This document shows positions 42,911-51,205 of a stretch of DNA of 51,310 nucleotides, piece after piece. A program made the translations under genes and the position numbers. The notes below the pieces were generated by a model. That model saw only the letters and a list, made by a program, of their open reading frames with translations. It made no database searches and had not been told where the DNA came from. The DNA comes from UBA4416 sp044238845 (GTDB taxonomy: Bacteria > Bacteroidota > Bacteroidia > B-17B0 > Aurantibacillaceae). The DNA lies in the NCBI GenBank assembly GCA_044238845.1, contig JBIICN010000026.1:1-51310 (forward strand), given 5' to 3'. Each line of letters begins with the position of its first letter. Positions within the stretch are counted from its first letter, which is position 1.

Positions 42911-44795
42911 ATCTAATGAATGTGAAAAATAAAATGGCGATAATCCCTAATACCATTCCGAAAATATAAAATCCAATGTGACCAGTTTGTACTTTACGAA
43001 CTAATGAGCTCACTCCAGTTACAGCACTTCCAACACCGTTTACAATTCCATCCACTACTTGTAAATCCAAAAACTTATAGAATACTTCTGAAAGTAAATC
43101 TAACGGTTTACGAATAACTGCTTCATAAATTTCATCTACATAATATTTATTGTAAATTAATTTTTTGATGCCCGTTAATTTTTCGTCTTTTGCTTCAGGT
43201 AAAATATTGTTTTTAATATAAACCATGTAAGCAAAGAAGATAGTTGCTAAAGCTGCTGCCGTTGCAATAAACATTAAAGTCCACTCTTTAGTATGATTTA
43301 AGATACTAGGATTTTTGTGTGCAATGATTGGATCTAAATGATGGTGGAACCAATTAGTTGTTCCCCAGAATTCTGGCAAACCTAATACACCACCAAATAT
43401 TGATAATATTGCTAAAACAATTAATGGAATGGTCATCGTACTTGGCGACTCATGTAAATGATGTTCTTGCTCATGCGTTCCTCTAAATTTACCGAAGAAT
43501 GTTAAGAATAATAAACGGAACATATAAAAAGCAGTAAGTATAGATGCTACTTGACCAAAGAACCATAAAGTTGGACTATGCTCATAGGTATGCGCTAAAA
43601 TTTCATCTTTAGAGAAGAAACCAGATAATAAAGGGAATCCGCTTATCGCTAAGGTTCCAATTGCCATTACCTTTCCGGTGATAGGTAAATGTTTCCATAA
43701 ACCACCCATCTTGCGCATATCTTGTTCGCCGCCCATCGCATGAATAACAGAACCTGCGCCTAAGAATAATAAGGCTTTAAAGAAAGCGTGAGTAGTTACG
43801 TGAAACACAGATGAACTATATGCTCCAACTCCTAAACCTAAAAACATTAATCCTAATTGAGATACTGTTGAATAAGCTAATACTTTTTTAATGTCGTTTT
43901 GAAATAAACCAATAGTTGCCGCAAATAATGCTGTTGCTACACCAACTACTGCTACTACATGAGAAGCTTCTGCAGACATAGAATAGAATACATTTGAACG
44001 AACTATCATGTAAATACCAGCTGTCACCATTGTTGCCGCATGGATTAATGCAGAAACAGGAGTTGGACCAGCCATCGCATCTGGTAACCAAGTGTATAAC
44101 GGTAATTGCGCTGATTTACCCATCGCACCAATAAATAATAATAAAGCAATTGCAGTCACAGTTCCTTCGTTACCGCTAGATGCAATAGAGAAAACTTGAT
44201 CGTAAGAGATACTTCCGAATGTAACAAAGATTAAAATGATTCCCATTAAGAAACCTAAATCACCAACACGATTCATAATGAATGCTTTTTTAGCGGCATT
44301 ATTATAAGCCGTGTTTTTAAACCAGAAACCAATTAATAAGTATGAACACAAACCTACACCTTCCCAACCCACAAACATAATTAAGTAGTTGTTACCTAAA
44401 ACTAATAACAACATGAAGAATACGAATAGATTTAAATACGTAAAGAAACGTGCAAAGCCTTCGTCATCGTGCATATAACCCATTGAGTAAATATGGATTA
44501 AGAAACCAATACCTGTAATGATTAATAAAAACCAAGATGATAATGGATCTACTAAAAACTCGAAAGGTATTTTTAACGTGTCAGAGTTTATCCAAGAGAA
44601 TAAAGGAACAATATGAGATTTAACCTCAGAATGTTCTAATTCCATAAAAATTAGCAACGATACTACAAACGATGCTAATACAGCTAAACTAGCTATCCAA
44701 CCAGATAAGCTTTTGCTGATTTTTTTACCAAAGAATCCGTTTATTATAAAACCTAATAAAGGGAATAATGGAATAAGGGCTACTAATTTAATCAT
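42909..44795 (-). CDS. nuoL: NADH-quinone oxidoreductase subunit L
   Basis: The largest proton-pumping membrane subunit, 628 residues. It has about 14 antiporter-type segments with FVGWEGVGLCSYLLIGFW (key glutamate), KSAQLPLYTWLPDAMAGPTP and KVLAYSTVSQLGLM, then the long lateral helix region and final membrane anchor (GFYIFGMVLGIIAILFFTFI) typical of NuoL. It lies 4 bases after nuoK. Confidence 0.97.
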   Translation of the reverse strand: MIKLVALIPLFPLLGFIINGFFGKKISKSLSGWIASLAVLASFVVSLLIFMELEHSEVKSHIVPLFSWINSDTLKIPFEFLVDPLSSWFLLIITGIGFLIHIYSMGYMHDDEGFARFFTYLNLFVFFMLLLVLGNNYLIMFVGWEGVGLCSYLLIGFWFKNTAYNNAAKKAFIMNRVGDLGFLMGIILIFVTFGSISYDQVFSIASSGNEGTVTAIALLLFIGAMGKSAQLPLYTWLPDAMAGPTPVSALIHAATMVTAGIYMIVRSNVFYSMSAEASHVVAVVGVATALFAATIGLFQNDIKKVLAYSTVSQLGLMFLGLGVGAYSSSVFHVTTHAFFKALLFLGAGSVIHAMGGEQDMRKMGGLWKHLPITGKVMAIGTLAISGFPLLSGFFSKDEILAHTYEHSPTLWFFGQVASILTAFYMFRLLFLTFFGKFRGTHEQEHHLHESPSTMTIPLIVLAILSIFGGVLGLPEFWGTTNWFHHHLDPIIAHKNPSILNHTKEWTLMFIATAAALATIFFAYMVYIKNNILPEAKDEKLTGIKKLIYNKYYVDEIYEAVIRKPLDLLSEVFYKFLDLQVVDGIVNGVGSAVTGVSSLVRKVQTGHIGFYIFGMVLGIIAILFFTFIR

Positions 44796-44799
44796 ATAC

Positions 44800-45111
44800 T
44801 TAGTTCTTTAATCTGCTTAATAAATCAATATCAATTGTTTTGAAATTACGATACACCATCGATAAAATAGCTAATCCTACTGCAACCTCAGCCGCAGCAA
44901 CCGCCATAATAAAGAATACAAATACTTGTCCGTTTGCATCGTTGTGCAAAGTTGAAAAAGCAACTAATAATAAATTAACCGCATTAAGCATTAACTCAAT
45001 ACACATAAAAATAATGATTGCATTTCTGCGAGCCATCACACCAACCACGCCAATGATAAAAAGCACAGCGCTTAACATGATGTAAAAATTAATAGGAATT
45101 CCGTTTAACAT
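44800..45111 (-). CDS. nuoK: NADH-quinone oxidoreductase subunit K
   Basis: A 103-residue membrane subunit with three helices. The conserved glutamates lie in MCIELMLNAVNLLLVAF (about residue 36) and AAAEVAVGLAIL (about 72), which form part of the central acidic axis of complex I. It ends 4 bases before nuoL. An S23 gene separates it from nuoJ. Confidence 0.95.
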   Translation of the reverse strand: MLNGIPINFYIMLSAVLFIIGVVGVMARRNAIIIFMCIELMLNAVNLLLVAFSTLHNDANGQVFVFFIMAVAAAEVAVGLAILSMVYRNFKTIDIDLLSRLKN

Positions 45112-45117
45112 AGTATT

Positions 45118-45558
45118 TAAGATTTATGAATGTAGATTTAAGAAGTTTTGATTTAATTTAAGAGTTAGTGTTTTTTATATTATTACGTGCTGTTTTTAAT
45201 GATGATGCGAAAATAGCTGTTAGTTCATTACTTTCATTTAAAAGTTGTTTAAGTTTTTTTGGATCTTTAGTTTCACTTGTTTCTTCAATAATTTCAAACC
45301 AGAATTGTGTTTCATCTGATTCTTCTAATACAATATTTAATTTAGAAATAAATTCAGCGCTTGAACGTCCTCTTAATGCAGCACGATAGTTAGCTGCAAC
45401 AGAAGTAGAAGATTTAATTATTTGATAAGAAATAACATCATTTGCTTTTGATTTTGGCAATTCGTTTATGAATCGAATTGTATCAACTGCAAATTTTTTT
45501 GTTCTTATTTTTAAATCTACTTTATCCACTTACGCTATTTCTTAAATCTAAAATCTTA
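45118..45558. mobile_element. S23 element B: four-helix-bundle gene with TAGATTTAAGAA inverted flanks
   Basis: tagatttaagaa (45133-45144) downstream is the exact 12-base inverse of ttcttaaatcta (45539-45550) upstream of the S23 gene; related words (taagattta, aaatctta) extend both flanks. The right flank overlaps the nuoJ stop codon. The repeat family differs from that of element A. Mobility is inferred, not shown. Confidence 0.5.
45158..45529 (-). CDS. S23-type four-helix-bundle protein B
   Basis: A 123-residue member of the S23 (23S rRNA intervening sequence protein) family. The signature KSSTSVAANYRAALRGRSS lies near residues 39-57, followed by VLEESDETQFWFEII. It is clearly diverged from copy A (shared motif but many differences), so the copies are not recent duplicates. 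The start appears to be a GTG at 45529. It fills the nuoJ/nuoK spacer, 26 bases after nuoJ and 46 bases before nuoK. Confidence 0.88.
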   Translation of the reverse strand: MDKVDLKIRTKKFAVDTIRFINELPKSKANDVISYQIIKSSTSVAANYRAALRGRSSAEFISKLNIVLEESDETQFWFEIIEETSETKDPKKLKQLLNESNELTAIFASSLKTARNNIKNTNS

Positions 45559-46080
45559 TTTCGCATTTATATTTGTATCACGCTTACCAATCATAATAGC
45601 ACCAACAAGAGCTGCTAATAATAAGATAGAAGCAATTTCAAATGGGAATAAAAATTCGCTAAATAATACTTTACCTAAATTTTTAACCAATCCAATTTGA
45701 GAAGAACCGCCATGCACTAATTGCAGTTGCTCAGAACCTTTTAAAGCACCAACCATCACAAATAATAACATACCACCAATTGTTCCAGCAATTAATCTGG
45801 TTGCAATGTGTTTACGAGGCTCTGTATCCGCATTCAAATTCATTAACATGATAATGAATAAGAATAATACCATGATAGCACCAGCATATACAACGATATG
45901 AACCACTGCTAAAAATTGAGCATTTAATAATAAATAATGTCCTGCAATACAGAAGAACGTTAATACTAAATATAAAACTGAGTTAACTGGGTTGCGAGTA
46001 AAAACAACCATAAGCGCGAACATAATAGCAAGGAATGATAATATCCCAAAAAGCCATTGTGTAATTGTGTATCCTAACAT
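45556..46080 (-). CDS. nuoJ: NADH-quinone oxidoreductase subunit J
   Basis: A 174-residue membrane subunit with five helices. HIVVYAGAIMVLFLFIIMLMN in the middle is the conserved helix with the pi-bulge region known from NuoJ. It belongs between nuoI and nuoK as usual, though both spacers here are widened: a solo hairpin toward nuoI and an S23 gene toward nuoK. Confidence 0.94.
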   Translation of the reverse strand: MLGYTITQWLFGILSFLAIMFALMVVFTRNPVNSVLYLVLTFFCIAGHYLLLNAQFLAVVHIVVYAGAIMVLFLFIIMLMNLNADTEPRKHIATRLIAGTIGGMLLFVMVGALKGSEQLQLVHGGSSQIGLVKNLGKVLFSEFLFPFEIASILLLAALVGAIMIGKRDTNINAK

Positions 46081-46108
46081 ATTTTCTATTTACGATTTTA
46101 TAATTTAC

Positions 46109-46143
46109 GATTTACGATTGAAAAAAATTGTCAATTGTAAATC
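46109..46143. repeat. Solo TTTACGA-type hairpin in the nuoI/nuoJ spacer
   Basis: gatttacgattg (46109-46120) pairs with caattgtaaatc (46132-46143) around an 11-base A-rich loop. The stem and the preceding tatttacgattttat/aatttacga words match the nuoM/nuoN spacer hairpin nearly base for base. No gene lies in it. Confidence 0.85.
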
Positions 46144-46158
46144 CATTTAATTTTAAAT

Positions 46159-46767
46159 TTAGTGATGTCCTTTATTTAATTTTTTCGCATCAAATAATTC
46201 GTTGTGTTTTAATCCTTCAACTTTTTTGAATGCTAATACTTCTGGCGTTTGGCGTTTAGAAACATCTATACGCGCATCCATTTTTTCAACCAATTTATCT
46301 TTTCCGTAAATAAAATCTTTACGTTCAAATTGTGCATCAACCAATCTATCCGTTAAAAAGATAGCTTCTTTCGGACAAGCCTCTTCACATAACCCGCAGA
46401 AAATACAACGCAACATATCAATTTCATAAGTTGCTGCATATTTTTCTTCACGATATAAATGCTCTTCGCCTTTTTTACGCTCACCACTTGTCATAGTAAT
46501 AGCTTCTGCAGGACATGCTACAGCGCACATACCACAAGATGTACAACGTTCTGCTCCATTATCATCACGTTTCAACACATGCTGACCACGATATACTGGT
46601 GCTATAGGACGTTTTACATCTGGATAATTAATGGTAGGAGATTTCTTAAACAAGTGACTTGCAGTAATCATCATCCCTTTTGCAATAGCCGGCAAATACA
46701 TTCTTTCAGCAAGACTTTGCTCTTTATTTGATACGACTACTTTTCTGTTTGTTAATTGCATTTTCAA
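46159..46767 (-). CDS. nuoI: NADH-quinone oxidoreductase subunit I
   Basis: A 202-residue peripheral subunit carrying two 4Fe-4S clusters (N6a and N6b). The ligand motifs CTSCGMCAVACP and CIFCGLCEEACP are complete. An N-terminal amphipathic helix region links it to the membrane arm. It starts 6 bases after nuoH. The C-terminal tail is longer than the core family by about 40 residues. Confidence 0.96.
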   Translation of the reverse strand: MKMQLTNRKVVVSNKEQSLAERMYLPAIAKGMMITASHLFKKSPTINYPDVKRPIAPVYRGQHVLKRDDNGAERCTSCGMCAVACPAEAITMTSGERKKGEEHLYREEKYAATYEIDMLRCIFCGLCEEACPKEAIFLTDRLVDAQFERKDFIYGKDKLVEKMDARIDVSKRQTPEVLAFKKVEGLKHNELFDAKKLNKGHH

Positions 46768-46773
46768 TATTTT

Positions 46774-47829
46774 TTAAAAATGAATGTTACCTCTAATATA
46801 TTCTACTACTACAGTTGCTGCTAAATTAAATAGCGATAACGGTAATAACGTTTTCCAACCTAAGTTCATTAATTGATCATAACGGAAACGTGGTAATGTC
46901 CAACGAATCCACATGAATAAACAAATGAAACCAAATATTTTTGCTAATAAAACACCAAAGCCAATTAAAGACACCATGGCTGAACCTTCTGCTAATCCTA
47001 ATTTTGCATAGATTTCATGTGCAAATGGGAAGTTATAGCCACCAAAATAAAGAGTTGCAATAACTGCTGAAGAAATAAACATATTGATGTATTCAGCAAA
47101 TAAGTATAAACCTAATTTCATAGATGAATACTCTGTATGGTAACCACCAACTAATTCAGTTTCACACTCAGGTAAATCAAATGGTGCACGATTGGTTTCT
47201 GCTAAAGCACAAATAAAGAAAATTAAAAATCCTAAAGGCTGCCAAACAATATTGGCAAAGCCAGCATCTTGTCCTTCAACAATTTCTTTTAAACTTAAAG
47301 AACCGCCTGAAGAAATAATTAAGGCGATTAATGCAATCCCCATAGGGATTTCGTAACTAATCATTTGTGATGATGCACGAACTGCTCCTAATAAAGCAAA
47401 TTTATTATTTGATGACCAGCCACCAATCATAATACCATACACACCAATAGAAGCAACACCTAATAAATAAATCACACCTATATTAATATCTGTAATTTGT
47501 AAATCATAAGTTTGACCGCCAATAATTACTGGTTTAGCCCACGGCACCACAGCACTAGTGATAACAGCTGTTACCATAAATAACGAAGGACCTAAAATAA
47601 ATAGCGCACGATTAGAAACATTAGGAATGATTTCTTCTTTCATGAACATTTTTACACCATCTGCTAATGGTTGTAATAAACCGCCCCAACCAGCTCTGCT
47701 TGGTCCTTTTCTATCTTGTAAAAAAGCGGCAAATTTTCTTTCCCATAACGTAGCGTATGCTGCGGATGCTAGTAAGAGAACAAAAATCCCCACGCACATA
47801 ATTGCTTTGTATATTATAAATGCTGTCAT
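46774..47829 (-). CDS. nuoH: NADH-quinone oxidoreductase subunit H
   Basis: A 351-residue membrane subunit with about eight helices that forms the quinone-binding interface. Signatures are ERKFAAFLQDRKGPSRAG near the N-terminus and the acidic loop LAETNRAPFDLPECETELV. Length fits the family. It lies 6 bases after nuoG and 6 bases before nuoI. Confidence 0.97.
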   Translation of the reverse strand: MTAFIIYKAIMCVGIFVLLLASAAYATLWERKFAAFLQDRKGPSRAGWGGLLQPLADGVKMFMKEEIIPNVSNRALFILGPSLFMVTAVITSAVVPWAKPVIIGGQTYDLQITDINIGVIYLLGVASIGVYGIMIGGWSSNNKFALLGAVRASSQMISYEIPMGIALIALIISSGGSLSLKEIVEGQDAGFANIVWQPLGFLIFFICALAETNRAPFDLPECETELVGGYHTEYSSMKLGLYLFAEYINMFISSAVIATLYFGGYNFPFAHEIYAKLGLAEGSAMVSLIGFGVLLAKIFGFICLFMWIRWTLPRFRYDQLMNLGWKTLLPLSLFNLAATVVVEYIRGNIHF

Positions 47830-47835
47830 ACTTAA

Positions 47836-48819
47836 TTAAGGTCTTTTATTAATATCCATAAATCCAAGTGCTTTTTGTTGTTTCAACACTTGCACTTTTA
47901 GTTCATTTAAATGATTGTAGTGATTTTGAGAAATAACTGAATGACGATCTACTTTTGTAGGACCTTCTACTTTCCAATCAGAAGTTTTCTTTCTATCAAA
48001 ACGGCATGTATTACAAATGAATTCTTCTGCTTCTCCCCACTGATCTTTACGCGCTGTAACGCGTAATACTTCTTCGCCTTTCATCCATAAACGTACTTTA
48101 CCAGAACATTTTTTGCAATCACAACTTGCATCAACTGGTTTAGTAAACCAAACACGAGATTTGAAACGGAATGTTTTATCTGTTAATGCACCAACTGGGC
48201 AAACATCAATCACGTTGCCAGAAAAATCATTTTCAATCACGTTCTCAATATATGTAGAAATCTCTGCGGCATCACCACGGTGCATCACACCATGAACACG
48301 ATTATCTGTTAATTGCTCAGCAACTTTTACACAACGGAAACACATGATACAACGGTTCATATGTAATTGCACATACTTACCAATATCAATACGTTCAAAT
48401 TCTCTACGAGGGAATTCGTAACGTGTTGTTGCAGCACCATGTCCATATCCTAAGTCTTGTAAAGAACATTCTCCAGCTTGATCACACACAGGGCAATCAA
48501 GAGGATGGTTTACTAATAAAAATTCAACCACACCTTTACGTGCTTCTAATACATCTTTATTAGTGACATTTTCTACAACCATTCCATCCATTACCTCTGT
48601 ACGGCAACTAGCCACAGGTTTAGGCATTGGAGTAGGATTTGCAGCACTACCTTGTGTTACTTTTACAATACACGTACGGCAATATCCACCACTGGTTTTT
48701 AATGAAGAATAATAGCACATGGTTGGTGGAGCTACCTCCTGACCAATCATACGTGCTGCTTGAAGAATTGTGGTACCCTTTGGTACGTCAATTTCTATTC
48801 CATCTATCGTTACTTTCAT
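47836..48819 (-). CDS. nuoG: NADH-quinone oxidoreductase subunit G, short form
   Basis: A 327-residue iron-sulfur subunit. The N-terminal 2Fe-2S domain has CYYSSLKTSGGYCRTC, the His-Cys3 4Fe-4S region has HPLDCPVCDQAGEC, and CIMCFRCVKV and CPVGAL follow. The extra cluster region has DCKKCSGKV and CNTCRF. The large molybdopterin-oxidoreductase-like C-terminal domain of about 500 residues found in E. coli-type NuoG is absent, which fits complex I from this phylum. Its ATG overlaps the nuoF stop codon by one base. Confidence 0.93.
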   Translation of the reverse strand: MKVTIDGIEIDVPKGTTILQAARMIGQEVAPPTMCYYSSLKTSGGYCRTCIVKVTQGSAANPTPMPKPVASCRTEVMDGMVVENVTNKDVLEARKGVVEFLLVNHPLDCPVCDQAGECSLQDLGYGHGAATTRYEFPRREFERIDIGKYVQLHMNRCIMCFRCVKVAEQLTDNRVHGVMHRGDAAEISTYIENVIENDFSGNVIDVCPVGALTDKTFRFKSRVWFTKPVDASCDCKKCSGKVRLWMKGEEVLRVTARKDQWGEAEEFICNTCRFDRKKTSDWKVEGPTKVDRHSVISQNHYNHLNELKVQVLKQQKALGFMDINKRP

Positions 48820-50156
48820 TAAGCTCTAATTTTATTTAATCTATCGTAATGAGAAATATCTACAAATTTTTTCTTTTGTGCAATTTCAATAAATTCATGT
48901 TTGAAGTGGCGAATAGCTGCTGCTACTGGCCATGCTGCTGCTTCACCTAATGGACAAATTGTTTTACCTTCAATTTTACTTTGAATGTCCCACAATAAAT
49001 CTACATCACTTTCATTAGCAGTTCCATCTAAAAACTTCTTTAATATTTTTTCCATCCAACCTGTTCCCTCACGGCAAGGCGAACATTGTCCGCAAGACTC
49101 GTGATGATAGAAACGAGAGAATGTAAATAAATTCTTCACAATACTTGTGTCTTCGTCCATAGCAATAAAGCCACCAGAACCTAACATGGTACCTGTTAAG
49201 AACCCACCGTCTGATAAACTTTCGTAGGTCATTAAACGAGGCTCACCTTTAGCGGTTTTTAAAATTAATTCAGTTGGTAAAATTGGCACCGAAGAACCAC
49301 CTGCAACAACTGCTTTTAATTTTTTTCCATTACGGATACCACCGCAATACTCTTCACTATAAATAAATTCTTCAACTGTAATTCCTAATTCAATTTCGTA
49401 AACACCTGGTTTATTAATATGTCCAGAAGCAGAAATTAATTTTGTACCAGTAGATTTTCCTACACCAATTTTAGCGTATTCTTCTCCACCCATATTTACA
49501 ATTGGAACCACAGCGGCAATTGTCTCAACGTTATTAACTACCGTTGGACAACCCCATAAACCTGCTACTGCTGGAAATGGTGGTTTAATACGTGGATTAC
49601 CACGCTTACCTTCTAATGATTCTAATAAAGCAGTTTCTTCTCCGCAGATATAAGCCCCACCTCCAACTTGCACAGAGCAGTCGTGAGAGAAATCAGTACC
49701 TAAAATATTTTTTCCTAACCAACCCGCAGCATATGCTTCAGCTATAGCCGCTTCTAAAATACGAGCTACATAAAAGTATTCACCACGGATATAGATATAT
49801 GATTGTTTAGCTCCTAATGCAAATGAAGAAGTAATCATTCCTTCAATTAATGCGTGAGGAATTTTTTCCATTAAGTAACGGTCTTTAAATGTTCCTGGCT
49901 CAGACTCATCCGCATTACAAACTAAGTAACGAGGAACTCCTTCTGGTTTCGCTAAGAAACTCCATTTCATGCCTGTAGGGAAACCTGCTCCACCACGACC
50001 ACGTAAGCCTGATTTTTTTACTTCATCAGTTACTTGATCTGGTTGCATTGTTTTTAATGCTTTCTCTACAGAAGCATAACCACCGTGTGCACGATATACT
50101 TCAAGCGTATGAATGCCTGGTACTTTATCGTTATGTATTAATAATTTTCTTCCCAT
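48819..50156 (-). CDS. nuoF: NADH-quinone oxidoreductase subunit F
   Basis: The NADH- and FMN-binding subunit, 445 residues. GLRGRGGAGFPTGMKW near residue 50 is the flavin and NADH site, CGEETALLESLEGKRGNPR is conserved, and the N3 cluster ligands are in CGQCSPCREG plus the cysteine of TICPLGEAA. It takes electrons from NADH and passes them toward NuoE/NuoG. It follows nuoE by 10 bases. Confidence 0.97.
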   Translation of the reverse strand: MGRKLLIHNDKVPGIHTLEVYRAHGGYASVEKALKTMQPDQVTDEVKKSGLRGRGGAGFPTGMKWSFLAKPEGVPRYLVCNADESEPGTFKDRYLMEKIPHALIEGMITSSFALGAKQSYIYIRGEYFYVARILEAAIAEAYAAGWLGKNILGTDFSHDCSVQVGGGAYICGEETALLESLEGKRGNPRIKPPFPAVAGLWGCPTVVNNVETIAAVVPIVNMGGEEYAKIGVGKSTGTKLISASGHINKPGVYEIELGITVEEFIYSEEYCGGIRNGKKLKAVVAGGSSVPILPTELILKTAKGEPRLMTYESLSDGGFLTGTMLGSGGFIAMDEDTSIVKNLFTFSRFYHHESCGQCSPCREGTGWMEKILKKFLDGTANESDVDLLWDIQSKIEGKTICPLGEAAAWPVAAAIRHFKHEFIEIAQKKKFVDISHYDRLNKIRA

Positions 50157-50166
50157 TGTTTAATGG

Positions 50167-50748
50167 TTATAATGTGTTTTTATAATCTAAATCTGTGTAA
50201 CTTCTTAATCTGCCTTCGTTTTTGTAGGTTTCTAAAATAGCATCTACTTTTTCGTAAGTTAAATTTTCGTGGTAACTAGCTCCGCATTGTAACATGGGTG
50301 CCGTTCCGCAAGAACCTAAACATTCTGCAACCTTTAAAGAGAACATGCCGTCTTTAGTTGTTTCACCAACTTTGATATTTAATTTTTTCTCAATGTATTT
50401 AACGATGTCTTCAGCACCATTTAACCAACAAGAACTTGTTTGACAAACTTCTAATACACATTTGCCCATTGGTTTTAAATTATACATCGTGTAAAATGAT
50501 GCGACTTCAAATACCTCAACTGGACGAATCTTTAAAATAGATGCTACATAATCCATTGTTTCTGGGCTTAACCATCCACCAAATTCAGCTTGTGCCAAAT
50601 GTAAAATTGGTAATAAAGCCGATTTCTGTTTTCCTTCTGGATAACGAGAAATGATAGTTTGTGCAGTCTTCATAGCCTCTTCACTGAAAACTGTTTCAGC
50701 GCGTTTAGCTTTATCAAATTTTTGTGCACCATGTACTTGTGAACTCAT
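50167..50748 (-). CDS. nuoE: NADH-quinone oxidoreductase subunit E
   Basis: A 193-residue thioredoxin-fold 2Fe-2S subunit (cluster N1a). Ligands are in CQTSSCWLNG (C-x4-C) and CLGSCGTAPM (C-x3-C). The N-terminal helical part (ISRYPEGKQKSALLPILHLAQ) is typical. An S23 gene with inverted flanks lies between it and nuoD. It ends 10 bases before nuoF. Confidence 0.96.
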   Translation of the reverse strand: MSSQVHGAQKFDKAKRAETVFSEEAMKTAQTIISRYPEGKQKSALLPILHLAQAEFGGWLSPETMDYVASILKIRPVEVFEVASFYTMYNLKPMGKCVLEVCQTSSCWLNGAEDIVKYIEKKLNIKVGETTKDGMFSLKVAECLGSCGTAPMLQCGASYHENLTYEKVDAILETYKNEGRLRSYTDLDYKNTL

Positions 50749-50763
50749 TTATTATTAATTTAA

Positions 50764-51205
50764 AAATTAAAAGTTAAAAGTTAAAAGTCTATTCTTTTGA
50801 AGAAGACTTATCATCTTTTAAGTTTAAAATTATTTTTGCTATTACTTTTTCTATTTGTTTCAATTCTTCCCAACATTTATTTAGTGCTTCTGATTTATAA
50901 TCATATCCTTTTGTTATGACTTCAAACCAAAAATCTGTTTCATTTGCAGATTTTAGTGCAATTGCATAATATTTCACCAACTCTTTTCTTGATACACTTG
51001 ATTTACCTTCTCTAACGTTTGCTCCAACTGATGTTCCACTTCTTCTAACTTGATCAACAATATCAAAATCTATTTTTTCTTTTTTTAATAAAGCAGAAAG
51101 TTTAACTATTGAAATGGCAAATTCTAAGGTCCATTCTTTTATGTCTTTCTGATATTTCAAACTTATCTACTTTTTAAATTTTAACTTATATCTTTTTAAC
51201 TTGAA
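50764..51205. mobile_element. S23 element C: four-helix-bundle gene with AAGTTAAA-type inverted flanks
   Basis: aagttaaaa is repeated with a 7-base period at 50771-50779 and 50778-50786 downstream, and its exact inverse ttttaactt occurs at 51179-51187 and 51194-51202 upstream. The flanking word differs from those of elements A and B, but the layout is the same. Mobility is inferred. Confidence 0.5.
50789..51160 (-). CDS. S23-type four-helix-bundle protein C
   Basis: A 123-residue member of the S23 family, the most diverged of the three. RRSGTSVGANVREGKSSVS (about residues 39-57) is the signature, then KSANETDFWFEVI. The start appears to be TTG at 51160, since a stop codon lies three codons upstream with no ATG between. 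It lies 45 bases after nuoD and 40 bases before nuoE, inside the complex I operon. Confidence 0.87.
   Translation of the reverse strand: MKYQKDIKEWTLEFAISIVKLSALLKKEKIDFDIVDQVRRSGTSVGANVREGKSSVSRKELVKYYAIALKSANETDFWFEVITKGYDYKSEALNKCWEELKQIEKVIAKIILNLKDDKSSSKE

Noticed and set aside
42505..51160. S23 genes as evidence for a 23S rRNA gene or its intervening sequence in the window
   Set aside because: The three genes lie in spacers between nuo protein-coding genes and no rRNA-like sequence surrounds them.
42505..51160. Diversity-generating retroelement suggested by the Avd-like fold
   Set aside because: No reverse transcriptase, template repeat or variable repeat is visible near any of the three genes.
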